Of a stretch of 21,783 nt of DNA, positions 6,792-14,257 are shown one piece after another. Both the position numbers and the translations under genes were made by a program. How positions within the stretch are numbered: the stretch's first letter is position 1; every line of letters begins with the position of its first letter. The notes beneath the pieces were generated by a model that had not been told where the DNA came from, made no database searches, and saw only the letters and a program-made list of their open reading frames with translations. This stretch comes from Clostridiales bacterium UBA1763 (GTDB lineage Bacteria; Bacillota; Clostridia; Oscillospirales; Oscillospiraceae): positions 1-21,783 of the forward strand of contig DCHB01000027.1 in NCBI GenBank assembly GCA_002314685.1, written 5' to 3'.

Positions 6792-6824
6792 GACAACTTA
6801 AATATTTTTTGTTGTCGTTTTTTG
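6792..6824. repeat. Inverted repeat after xpt, T-rich on the plus strand only
   Basis: GACAAC (6792-6797) and GTTGTC (6811-6816) form a 6-bp stem with a 13-nt A/T loop, followed on the plus strand by GTTTTTTG. Read in the direction of xpt (minus strand) there is no U-run after the stem, so it is at best a weak terminator for xpt. No plus-strand gene ends here. Confidence 0.35.
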
Positions 6825-6836
6825 TGCAAATTGCTA

Positions 6837-7412
6837 TTACTCCTCGCAGAACTCCAGGCTGTCGTCGCTCATGGATGCAACCCTTGCAAGAGCCTCTACG
6901 CGCATACCCTCGGCTCTGAGCTTTGCGCCGCCCGGCTGAAACGCCTTCTCAACCGCGACAGCCGCGCCGACCACCTTTGCTCCCGCCTGCTCAACTATTG
7001 CCTTGAGTCCCTCGAGTGCCGCGCCCATTGCGAGGAAGTCATCAACTATGAGCACCTTATCCTCGGGGTGCAGATATTCCTTTGAAACTATTATATCGTG
7101 GTCGGTGCCGTGGGTATAGGAATGCACGGGTGCCGTGTAAAACTCATCGGAAATATTGGAGGTCTTGCTCTTTTTCGCAAAAACTATGGGGCAGCCGAAC
7201 TTATAGCCGACAAACGCCGCAAGAGCGATGCCCGATGCCTCTATGGTGAGCACCTTTGTTACGCCCTCGTTTCCGAAAAGTCTGTAAACCTCGTCTGCCA
7301 TCGCACTTGAAAGCATGGGGTCTATCTGATGATTAAGAAAGCTGTCAACCTTGAGAATATTGCCTGGCCTTACCTTGCCGTCTTTTTTTATGCGCTCGCA
7401 AAGCTCTTTCAT
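6837..7412 (-). CDS. xpt: Xanthine phosphoribosyltransferase
   Basis: Cytoplasmic purine salvage enzyme that joins xanthine (and often guanine) with PRPP to give the nucleotide. The 191-residue sequence follows Bacillus Xpt closely: KVDSFLNHQIDP near the N terminus, VLTIEASGIA, and the PRPP loop KVLIVDDFLAMGAA, then VEKAFQPGG. The start is ATG at 7412, because GGAG lies 9 nt before it; the in-frame TTG at 7427 overlaps that ribosome binding site. It has its own promoter with no riboswitch in its leader, and it sits just upstream of, and co-oriented with, the riboswitch and nucleoside transporter operon. Transporter and Xpt form a plausible purine uptake-salvage unit. Length and motifs are normal. 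Confidence 0.95.
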   Translation of the reverse strand: MKELCERIKKDGKVRPGNILKVDSFLNHQIDPMLSSAMADEVYRLFGNEGVTKVLTIEASGIALAAFVGYKFGCPIVFAKKSKTSNISDEFYTAPVHSYTHGTDHDIIVSKEYLHPEDKVLIVDDFLAMGAALEGLKAIVEQAGAKVVGAAVAVEKAFQPGGAKLRAEGMRVEALARVASMSDDSLEFCEE

Positions 7413-7442
7413 ATCCGCACACTCCAAATAAATGATGCTTAT

Positions 7443-7471
7443 ATTTTAGCGAATGTTGTCATTTTGTGCAA
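7443..7471 (-). promoter_or_regulatory. xpt: Sigma-A promoter of xpt
   Basis: On the minus strand the -35 TTGCAC (7471-7466) and -10 TAAAAT (7448-7443) are separated by 17 bp, leaving a leader of only about 25 nt before the ATG at 7412. That is too short for a riboswitch. Confidence 0.8.
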
Positions 7472-7569
7472 TACGGAGTTTTGTAAATCTTTAATAAAAT
7501 TGCACCGCGGATTTGTTCAAAACCCACAAATGCGCGGAAAAATAGTTGTTCGGCGTACTTCTATGTGTA

Positions 7570-7598
7570 TTGCGTTTATTTTGCAAAGCTGATAATAT
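7570..7598 (+). promoter_or_regulatory. Sigma-A promoter of the GPH symporter-deacetylase operon
   Basis: The -35 TTGCGT (7570-7575) and -10 TAATAT (7593-7598) have a 17-bp spacer and are followed after about 20 nt by AGGAG and the ATG at 7632. It is divergent from the xpt promoter. The roughly 100 bp between the two -35 boxes shows no clear operator. Confidence 0.75.
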
Positions 7599-7631
7599 TA
7601 AATAGTAATAAAAACTTACAGGAGTTTTGAT

Positions 7632-9104
7632 ATGGAAGATCTGAACATCAGAAAGAAAAACCTGATAATGTTCCCTCTCGGCACGGTCGGACGCGACATG
7701 GTATATTACCTGTTCGCAAGCTGTATTATGACCTTCGTGCTGTTTACGCGCAATCTCACAAACGCACAGTTCGGCGCAATTACGGCAATCGTCGTCGCCG
7801 CGCGAATTTTCGACGCGCTCAACGACCCGATTATGGGTAATATAATCGAGCGCACCCGCACAAAGTGGGGCAAGTTCAAGCCGTGGCTTGTCATAGGCAT
7901 TCTCTCGACCTCCGTCGTCGTTTATCTTGCCTTCAACACAGACCTTCAGGGCTGGAGCTTCGTGTGGTTTTTCGGTCTTATCTATTTCATGTATTCGATA
8001 ACCTACACCATGCACGATATCTCCTATTGGGGCATGGTGCCCGCGCTGTCCTCCGATGCCGACGCGCGCAATCAGTTCACCGCCCGTGCAACGCTCTTTG
8101 CGGGTGTGGGCAGCACCCTCGCAAGCGTGCTCATCCCCATGCTGACAGTCGGCGAAAAGGCAATCGGCGGCAGTACAACGACAGCTTACGGCGTTATCTC
8201 CCTCGTAATCTGCATAATCGCCCCGCTGTTTTTGTGCTTCACCATTTTCGGCGTGCGTGAAAACCGCGAATACACCGAGGCGCCTCCCATAAGCTTCAAA
8301 AAGATTTGGAAAACCATTACGGGCAACGACCAGCTTCTGTGGATAAGCCTCATTTTCCTGCTTCAGCAGATAGGCAACGGACTTATTGTCGGCGGTCTCG
8401 GCTCAACCTACATATACTTCGACTTCGGCTACGAGGGCGGACTGTTCTCGCTGTTTTCCATTGTCGGTATGTCGGTCACGGCTCTGCTCATGATTTTCTA
8501 TCCCACGATTTCCCGCAAGGTGCCCCGCAAGAAATTCATGAAAATTCTCGCTTCCGTTGCCGTTGTCGGCTATGTAATCATGCTCGCGGCGGGTATTTTA
8601 ATGGCAAAGACCATGCTCAAGTTCTGGGTTGTCACAGTGGGCTATATGCTCTCTAACTTCGGTCAGTACGGCTTCTATCTCGTTATGATGATTTCCATTA
8701 TAAACACCGTTGAGTACAACGAGTACAACACGGGCGAGCGTGACGAGGCAATTATCGCCTCCCTCCGTCCCTTCCTCACAAAGCTCGGCTCCGCACTCGT
8801 AGTCCTCATTACAAACGTTTCCTACATAATCTTCGGCGTTACAAAGTACACAAATCAGATTTCCGACCTCGAAAATAAGTGCGCGAGAAATCTGATCTCC
8901 GAGCTGGATAAGACAAGTGCAATCACCGCTGTTATATTCCACATCGAGCACGGCAAGATTCTTGCACTGCTCATTTGCATGGCGGTTGTGCCCTGCGTGT
9001 TCATGCTCATATCCTACTTCCTCTACAAGAAGCACTACAAGCTTGACGAGGATGAATACAGCCGTATCTGTGATGAGCTTGCGGCTCGCAAGGCAAAGGC
9101 ATGA
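7632..9104 (+). CDS. GPH-family (MelB-like) sugar:cation symporter
   Basis: This 490-residue, twelve-helix MFS transporter belongs to the glycoside-pentoside-hexuronide:cation symporter family. The diagnostic N-terminal segment FDALNDPIMG carries Asp61 and Asp65, equivalent to the cation-site Asp55 and Asp59 of MelB, and is followed by the family loop RTKWGKFKPW. A second conserved cytoplasmic loop lies near RKVPRKKF (about 295). The C-terminal part has the family's EYNTGERDEAIIASL. It should import a glycoside or uronate with Na+ or H+. The stop overlaps the start of a PIG-L deacetylase gene (ATGA), so the two are translationally coupled and the substrate is likely an acetylated compound. 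The exact sugar is not readable. Confidence 0.93.
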   Translation: MEDLNIRKKNLIMFPLGTVGRDMVYYLFASCIMTFVLFTRNLTNAQFGAITAIVVAARIFDALNDPIMGNIIERTRTKWGKFKPWLVIGILSTSVVVYLAFNTDLQGWSFVWFFGLIYFMYSITYTMHDISYWGMVPALSSDADARNQFTARATLFAGVGSTLASVLIPMLTVGEKAIGGSTTTAYGVISLVICIIAPLFLCFTIFGVRENREYTEAPPISFKKIWKTITGNDQLLWISLIFLLQQIGNGLIVGGLGSTYIYFDFGYEGGLFSLFSIVGMSVTALLMIFYPTISRKVPRKKFMKILASVAVVGYVIMLAAGILMAKTMLKFWVVTVGYMLSNFGQYGFYLVMMISIINTVEYNEYNTGERDEAIIASLRPFLTKLGSALVVLITNVSYIIFGVTKYTNQISDLENKCARNLISELDKTSAITAVIFHIEHGKILALLICMAVVPCVFMLISYFLYKKHYKLDEDEYSRICDELAARKAKA

Positions 9105-9856
9105 GCATTACAAGGCTTGTATTGAGGGCGGCGGCTCCCCTGCCCGATATTGAAAAGAACAGCCGCTTTCTGTTTATAGGTCCGCACCCCGACGACATTG
9201 AAATCGGTGCGGGTGCTACGGCGGCAAAGCTTGCGGCTATGGGCAAAAGCGTCTGCTTTCTCATTTGCACCGACGGGCGCTACGGCTCGGAGACCGTGCC
9301 GCCCGAGGAGCTTATCGAAATCCGCAAGGCTGAGTGCATAGCCTCTGCAAAGGCACTCGGCGTTACGGATGTGCGTTTTCTCGGTCTGTGCGACAGCGGC
9401 TTTTACAGCGAGGCTGAGTTAATCGAGGGCATAGCAGGTGCAGTCGGCGATTTTAAGCCCGACACCGTTTTTGCCCCCGACCCCTGCGTCACGAGTGAGT
9501 GCCACGCCGACCACCTCAATGTCGGCAGGGCGGCATCACGCATTGCCTGCTTTGCACCGTACAGCGGCATAATGAGTCGCTACGGTACTGACCCCGCACC
9601 CGTGAACGCTCTGTGCTATTACATGACGGCAAAGCCTACCCGCTTTGTTAAAACAAGCGGCTATCTCAAGGCGCAATCAGGCGCAATATTCGACTGCCAC
9701 AAAAGTCAGTTCGCAGACGGAAGCGGCGACGCTATTAAAATATACCTCAAGCTTCGCGCCCTTGATTTCGGTCTGCGCAGTCTTAAGGGCATGGCTGAGG
9801 GCTTTCGTGTTCTCGGCACGACGCAGATGCACTGTCTGCCCGAAGCTGAAAAATAA
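9101..9856 (+). CDS. PIG-L/LmbE-family metal-dependent deacetylase
   Basis: The 251-residue cytoplasmic hydrolase has the family's zinc motif GPHPDDIEIGAG (His29, Asp31, Asp32), followed by the ICTDGRYGSE strand-loop. A distal HADH motif (His135, Asp137, His138) supplies the third metal ligand. Members remove N-acetyl groups from GlcNAc conjugates such as GlcNAc-PI, GlcNAc-inositol or GlcNAc-malate, or from diacetylchitobiose. The start ATG overlaps the TGA of the GPH symporter gene. A bidirectional terminator follows. Together the two genes suggest import and then deacetylation of an amino-sugar compound. The motifs make the family certain; the substrate is open. No signal peptide is present. 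Confidence 0.93.
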   Translation: MSITRLVLRAAAPLPDIEKNSRFLFIGPHPDDIEIGAGATAAKLAAMGKSVCFLICTDGRYGSETVPPEELIEIRKAECIASAKALGVTDVRFLGLCDSGFYSEAELIEGIAGAVGDFKPDTVFAPDPCVTSECHADHLNVGRAASRIACFAPYSGIMSRYGTDPAPVNALCYYMTAKPTRFVKTSGYLKAQSGAIFDCHKSQFADGSGDAIKIYLKLRALDFGLRSLKGMAEGFRVLGTTQMHCLPEAEK

Positions 9857-9861
9857 AAATA

Positions 9862-9896
9862 TCCCCCGACAAAATCCTTGTCGGGGGAATTTTTTA
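9862..9896. terminator. Bidirectional intrinsic terminator
   Basis: A perfect 11-bp GC-rich stem (9862-9872 with 9878-9888) with a 5-nt loop has A/T tracts on both sides. It separates the convergent PIG-L deacetylase and polysaccharide deacetylase genes, and its T-run overlaps the stop codon of the latter. Confidence 0.93.
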
Positions 9897-11648
9897 TGTG
9901 TCAAGCTCAAGCTTTACCGTTATGTCCTCGGTGCGCATAAGCATCGTTACCGCCTCAGCCTTTGTTATATTGCTTCTCGGGCGGATTGTGTTGTCCTCAT
10001 AGCCGCGGACTATTCCGAGTGCGCAGACCGCATTCAAGCAATCCGCTATGCTCGGCTCAATGTCCTCAGCATCTGCAAAGCCGTTGACTGCCTCGCTGTC
10101 AAATGCGCTTATATCGGTGCCGAACAGCTGTAAATATCTCGCCAGCATTGCGCACATCTGCTCGCGGCTTACTTTCTCGTCAGGCTTGAAGAGATTGTTT
10201 CCGCAGCCGATTACTATGCCCTCATTCTGTGCCCATACTATGGCATTGTACGCCGCGCTGTACTCGCTGACATCGGCAAAATCCGTTGTCAGCCCGTCAA
10301 CACTCGGCTTGCCCGCTAAGCTGTATAGCATTTTAACCGTATCGGCGCGAGTTACGTTCTGCTCCGCCTTGACCTTTGCCGCTGTAATGCTTATTATGCC
10401 CTCGCCGACGGCGCGGTCAACATCCTTGTAGTACCAATAGCTCGGCTTGAGGTCTAAATACAGCTTGCCCGAGCTTCCGTATGTGACCTGCTTTACGCCG
10501 CTCGGATTATAGCCCGCCGCAACGCCCTTGAAGGTGTAAACCGTATCTGCCGTGGGAGTGAAGGCGCCCGTGTATTTCGTCGATGAGGTCGTGGGAGTCT
10601 TGCCGTTTGTGGTGTAGTAATATGTGCCGCCGTCGGTCAAGCCCGTAAGCTGAAGCTTGCCGTCAGTTATCTTGACTGTCGGAGCTTTGAGCGTTGTGTA
10701 TTTTATCGTTTTAGACGTAATATCCGACTTAAAGCCGTTCCAGTAAATTACGCTTATCGCCTTGACTGTCGTGCCGTCCTTGACTGTAAATGCACCCGTA
10801 TATTTTTTCCCGTGTGACGGTGTCGGGTCCTTGCCGTCGGTAGTGTAGTAAACCTCGCCTCGGCTGTCGCCGCTTATAACAATCTTTTTGCCGCTTGCAG
10901 TGTCCTTATAGCTGATTGTCGCCTCGCTTATTGTCTTGCCCGTGCCCTTTGAGCTCGGGTAGGCGTCAAAGTAAATCTGTCCCGCCGTGGGGGTGATGCC
11001 GCGGCGTACCAAAAGCTCGTTTAGGGTGACAAACTCATAGCCCTCCGCCTGAAGCGTGTCGATTGCTTGCAGGGCGGCGGGAATAGTTGTGCTGTGAATA
11101 TCGTGCATAAGGACTATCGAGCCGTTGCGGGCATATTTAATAAACATATTGTATGCCGCAGTTGTGTTCAGGCTTTCCCAGTCGCGGGTGTCAACCGACC
11201 AATAGTAGCAGGGCACGCCGACAGCGTTCAGCACTCTGTCGCTGTAGCCGCCGTAGGGGGGTCTGAGCTGATATTCAAGGTCGTAGCCTATCGCCGCATC
11301 GAGGATTTTATCCGTCCTGCTGAGATTGCTCTTTATCTCCGAGTCGGAGAGGCTTGTCAGCAAAGAGTGGTCATAGGTGTGACTGCATATCTGATGCCCC
11401 TCGTTGTAGGCGCGCTTGACTATGTCGGGGTTGTTTTTCGCACCCTGACCGGTCATAAAGAAGGTGACCTTTGCGCCGCGGCTTTTCAAGCCGTCGAGCA
11501 GTCTTGTCGTGTTTGCGGAGCTCGGTCCGTCGTCAAAGGTCAGCGCTATAAGCTTTGTCGTGTTTGCCGCGATTGCCGTTGAGGGCACAAGTCCCACGAG
11601 CATTACGACGCACAAAAGCATAGTCAGTATTTTTTTCAGCTTATTCAT
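9894..11648 (-). CDS. Secreted SLH-anchored polysaccharide deacetylase (NodB domain, chitobiase-C repeats, three SLH domains)
   Basis: The 584-residue protein starts with a Sec signal (about residues 1-27, ending STAIAA). The NodB domain (about 30-210) is complete: TFDDGP (base Asp39, metal Asp40), HTYDH (metal His90 and His94), RPPYG (129-133), WSVDTRDW (150-157) and LMHD (His182). Two chitobiase/hexosaminidase C-terminal-like modules follow (about 235-400), each with a YYTTxGKxPT repeat. Three SLH repeats (about 405-584) would attach it to secondary cell-wall polymer. It likely de-N-acetylates peptidoglycan or another amino-sugar polymer at the surface. I chose ATG 11648, with GGTGA 5 nt upstream, over the GTG at 11657. 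It has its own promoter. Confidence 0.93.
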   Translation of the reverse strand: MNKLKKILTMLLCVVMLVGLVPSTAIAANTTKLIALTFDDGPSSANTTRLLDGLKSRGAKVTFFMTGQGAKNNPDIVKRAYNEGHQICSHTYDHSLLTSLSDSEIKSNLSRTDKILDAAIGYDLEYQLRPPYGGYSDRVLNAVGVPCYYWSVDTRDWESLNTTAAYNMFIKYARNGSIVLMHDIHSTTIPAALQAIDTLQAEGYEFVTLNELLVRRGITPTAGQIYFDAYPSSKGTGKTISEATISYKDTASGKKIVISGDSRGEVYYTTDGKDPTPSHGKKYTGAFTVKDGTTVKAISVIYWNGFKSDITSKTIKYTTLKAPTVKITDGKLQLTGLTDGGTYYYTTNGKTPTTSSTKYTGAFTPTADTVYTFKGVAAGYNPSGVKQVTYGSSGKLYLDLKPSYWYYKDVDRAVGEGIISITAAKVKAEQNVTRADTVKMLYSLAGKPSVDGLTTDFADVSEYSAAYNAIVWAQNEGIVIGCGNNLFKPDEKVSREQMCAMLARYLQLFGTDISAFDSEAVNGFADAEDIEPSIADCLNAVCALGIVRGYEDNTIRPRSNITKAEAVTMLMRTEDITVKLELDT

Positions 11649-11680
11649 ATCTCTCACCCGAGTTGTATTTTTCTGCTTTC

Positions 11681-11709
11681 ATTTTACAACCAAATTCGCC
11701 GCTTGTAAA
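11681..11709 (-). promoter_or_regulatory. Sigma-A promoter of the SLH polysaccharide deacetylase gene
   Basis: On the minus strand the -35 TTTACA (11709-11704) and -10 TAAAAT (11686-11681) are 17 bp apart, about 33 nt before the ATG. Its -35 box is only 9 bp from the -35 box of the divergent lipase-like gene promoter. Confidence 0.78.
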
Positions 11710-11718
11710 CAAAAACAC

Positions 11719-11747
11719 TTGCCTGTTTTTATAATAAATACTATAAT
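11719..11747 (+). promoter_or_regulatory. Sigma-A promoter of the lipase-like gene
   Basis: The -35 TTGCCT (11719-11724) and perfect -10 TATAAT (11742-11747) are separated by 17 bp, about 34 nt before the ATG at 11782. It is back-to-back with the promoter of the deacetylase gene. Confidence 0.82.
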
Positions 11748-11781
11748 TTTCTTAAATAGACAAATTTGAGTGGAGGGTATA

Positions 11782-13245
11782 ATGAACGAGCTGAAATTAT
11801 ATTTTGACGGCACCAACGGCAAGCCCGTCAGCGGCGAAATTCCCGTCAGTCTGCTTGTATCAAGCGGTGACAGGAAAAGTCAGATTGCAACACTGCCGTT
11901 TTATTATACAGACGGATTTTTTGATAATTCCGCCTGCTCATACAATCACAAGCTTGCCGAAATGTCGCTGGGTATGTCGATGTCGGCATTCACCGCCTCC
12001 GTCGGCGGCGACAAATACATCCGAGCACTGTTTAACGAAATCGGCTGTGACGACCGTTCGGTGCAGACTGAAAAGTTTGAGAAAACCGACGCTGTTGAGG
12101 ATAGCTGTGGCTATGCCTTCGGCGCGAAAAAGCTATATAGCGGCGAATATCTCATCGCCGTCACAATTCGCTCGCACCGCTACGGCGGCGAATGGGTCAG
12201 CAACGTACACGTTGTTGACGAGGACTGTCCCGACTATGCTACGGGCTTCAAATCTGCGGCAGACTCGGTTTACGACGCACTGTGCGAGTACATAAGCCGC
12301 CGCCGACTCGACAAAAAGCACCTCAAGCTGTGGATTACGGGCTTCAGCCGCGGTGCCGCCGTTGCAAATCTTCTCGGTGCGCGTCTAAGCCTTGAGGGGA
12401 GCATTTCAAAGGACGATATTTTCGTCTATACCTTCGCCGCGCCACTGACCGTTTATGACCGCGCCGCCTGCTTCACCGATAATATTTTCAACATAGTATC
12501 CGAGCTTGACCTCGTGCCGCGCGTGCCGCTTGCCGCATGGGGCTTTGTGCGCTACGGCACTGACCTGTACCTGCCCTGCACGACACGCAGAGGCGCGGCT
12601 GAATACGAAAAGCTGCTCGAAGCTATGCGGGTGCAGTTTGATTTAATTGCGGAACAGCTCGGCGTTGAGGGCATAAAGTACGAGCCCGCCGCCGAGCAGG
12701 AGATTGCCCTCGACCTGCTTTTCGATTACCTCGATGACCTGCTCGTTTCGCCCGAGAAATATGCAAGCGGCGGGTATCAGGGCATAATAATGGACTACAT
12801 GAAAAGCCGCTTTACGGGCGGTGAGTTTGAGCCTAAAACCTTCCTGAGCTTTCTGCTTGACGGCAACGACGAGCTCGCCGAGGATTTATGCGAGCTCATA
12901 GACAAGTGGGATGTCATAAACGCTCTGGAAAAGGTTCAGCGCATCGGCAGACTGCCCGCAAAGCGCAGGCAGGGTGATAAAACGCCCGCCTCTGAGCTTA
13001 TCTCAATGGGGCTCGGGATTTTTCTGCGCTATGCGGCAAAGCTCACCGCAACCAAGGTCACGCACGGCGAGCAGGATTTCTATTACGAACAGCTTGTAAA
13101 TCTGCTCGTTGACACCTATCACCGCGGTGCGTGCTCAGCCCTTTTGATGCAGCATTGGCCCGAGACCTACCTCGCATGGCTCAGGTCCGCCGACGAAAAA
13201 ACGCTCTTCCGCACAACAAGCTATCGCAGAAAAAGCGTAAAATGA
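11782..13245 (+). CDS. Class-3-lipase-like alpha/beta hydrolase (DUF2974 type)
   Basis: The 487-residue protein has the nucleophile elbow WITGFSRGAA (Ser189) on the expected strand after a helix. After it come the FVYTFAAPLTV strand and the segment NIVSELDLVPRVP, whose Asp243 fits the acid position. A late QHWPETYLAW segment supplies a candidate catalytic His458. The overall pattern resembles the lipase class 3/DUF2974 proteins common in Clostridia. There is no signal peptide or lipobox, so it appears cytoplasmic, and an ester substrate is only inferred. I chose the ATG at 11782 because GGAGGG (11772-11777) directly precedes it; the GTG at 11770 overlaps that site. It has its own promoter and is followed by a separately promoted nucleotidyltransferase gene. 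Confidence 0.85.
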   Translation: MNELKLYFDGTNGKPVSGEIPVSLLVSSGDRKSQIATLPFYYTDGFFDNSACSYNHKLAEMSLGMSMSAFTASVGGDKYIRALFNEIGCDDRSVQTEKFEKTDAVEDSCGYAFGAKKLYSGEYLIAVTIRSHRYGGEWVSNVHVVDEDCPDYATGFKSAADSVYDALCEYISRRRLDKKHLKLWITGFSRGAAVANLLGARLSLEGSISKDDIFVYTFAAPLTVYDRAACFTDNIFNIVSELDLVPRVPLAAWGFVRYGTDLYLPCTTRRGAAEYEKLLEAMRVQFDLIAEQLGVEGIKYEPAAEQEIALDLLFDYLDDLLVSPEKYASGGYQGIIMDYMKSRFTGGEFEPKTFLSFLLDGNDELAEDLCELIDKWDVINALEKVQRIGRLPAKRRQGDKTPASELISMGLGIFLRYAAKLTATKVTHGEQDFYYEQLVNLLVDTYHRGACSALLMQHWPETYLAWLRSADEKTLFRTTSYRRKSVK

Positions 13246-13246
13246 T

Positions 13247-13275
13247 TTGACTTTTTTAACCATTTGAAATATGCT
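13247..13275 (+). promoter_or_regulatory. Sigma-A promoter of the nucleotidyltransferase gene
   Basis: The -35 TTGACT (13247-13252) begins two bases after the stop of the lipase-like gene. The -10 TATGCT (13270-13275) lies after a 17-bp spacer, and GGAGGGAG and the ATG at 13306 follow. The two boxes are identical to those of the riboswitch operon promoter. No terminator separates it from the upstream gene. Confidence 0.8.
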
Positions 13276-13305
13276 AAAGAAAAACACCGTGGAGGGAGAC
13301 AGATA

Positions 13306-14217
13306 ATGGATAAGACATTAGTTGTCATGGCGGCAGGACTCGGCTCGCGCTACGGCGGAATTAAGCAGATTGAGCATCTCGGTCCCGACGGCGAAATTTT
13401 AATGGAATACGCGATTTATGACGCAATATCTGCGGGCTTCAACAAAATAGTGCTTATCGTAAAGCCGCAGATACTTGAGGATGTCAAGGCTCTTTTCGGC
13501 GATAAAATCGAAAAAAGCACGGGCATAAAAATCGAATACGCTCTGCAAACCCCCGACCGCTTTACCGCTTTGCGTCCCGAGTTTTCGGACAGAGCAAAGC
13601 CCTTCGGCACAGTGCACGCGGTGCTCTGCGCAAAGGATTATATAAGCTCACCCTTCGCTGTCATGAATGCCGACGACTACTACGGTGCCGAGGCACTGAA
13701 AACAATGTCGGCTCAGCTTGAAAACCTGCACGGCGCTTCCGAGGCTACTATGGTCGCTTACCGCCTTAAAAACACCGTCAGTCCCTTCGGCACGGTGACG
13801 AGAGGTGTGTGCATCGAAAAGGACGGCTATCTCGGCAAGGTCAAGGAGACATACAAAATCAAGCTCATGCCCGACGGCACAATAAGAGACACCTCCGAAG
13901 CTGAGGACGGTCCCGTGCTTGCGCCCGACACCCTTGTATCCATGAATTTGTGGGGCTATCATCAGGATATTCTGCCCGTCATGGAGCAGTATTTTGAAAG
14001 CTTCCTCACGGCGATTGCACCCGATAATTTAACAGCCGAGTGCCTCCTCCCCGTTATGATGGACGCACTCACGGCGGAGGGGAAAATCAAGATTTCCGTT
14101 CTCTCAACGCATGACCGCTGGTTCGGTCTTACCTATCACGAGGACAAGGCGGGCGCGGTTGAGGCACTCACCGCCCTGCATAACAACGGCACCTATCCCC
14201 CGACACTTTGGAAATAA
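13306..14217 (+). CDS. Sugar-phosphate-type nucleotidyltransferase (NTP_transferase fold)
   Basis: The 303-residue cytoplasmic enzyme has a GlmU/RmlA-like N-terminal nucleotide-binding signature, VVMAAGLGSRYGGIKQ, with GLGSR (11-15) and Lys20. The metal-binding motif MNADDYYG follows (Asp123/Asp124). TVSPFGTVTRG and the WGYHQDI segment follow later and fit the sugar-binding half. The reaction is expected to be transfer of a nucleotidyl group from an NTP to a sugar-1-phosphate or similar alcohol phosphate; neither base nor sugar can be fixed. ATG 13306 is chosen because GGAGGGAG ends 7 nt before it; the TTG at 13264 lies upstream of that site and inside the promoter. There is no left-handed beta-helix, so it is not a GlmU. 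A terminator follows directly. Confidence 0.88.
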   Translation: MDKTLVVMAAGLGSRYGGIKQIEHLGPDGEILMEYAIYDAISAGFNKIVLIVKPQILEDVKALFGDKIEKSTGIKIEYALQTPDRFTALRPEFSDRAKPFGTVHAVLCAKDYISSPFAVMNADDYYGAEALKTMSAQLENLHGASEATMVAYRLKNTVSPFGTVTRGVCIEKDGYLGKVKETYKIKLMPDGTIRDTSEAEDGPVLAPDTLVSMNLWGYHQDILPVMEQYFESFLTAIAPDNLTAECLLPVMMDALTAEGKIKISVLSTHDRWFGLTYHEDKAGAVEALTALHNNGTYPPTLWK

Positions 14218-14248
14218 AAAACAGCTCAGATTTTTCTGAGCTGTTTTT
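14217..14248. terminator. Bidirectional intrinsic terminator
   Basis: A perfect 14-bp stem (14217-14230 with 14235-14248) has a 4-nt T loop and A/T tails on both sides. It overlaps the last base of the nucleotidyltransferase stop codon and ends groES-groEL transcription from the other side. Confidence 0.93.
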
Positions 14249-14257
14249 CGTTTCTTA

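Noticed and set aside
7413..7631. A second purine riboswitch in front of xpt
   Set aside because: The promoter leaves only about 25 nt of leader, and no GATATGG, CCGTAAA or TCTACC elements occur on either strand.
7491..8015. A 174-codon minus-strand open frame over the GPH symporter start
   Set aside because: It overlaps the promoter and the first 380 bases of a clear MFS gene, and its translation looks like reversed membrane-protein codons.
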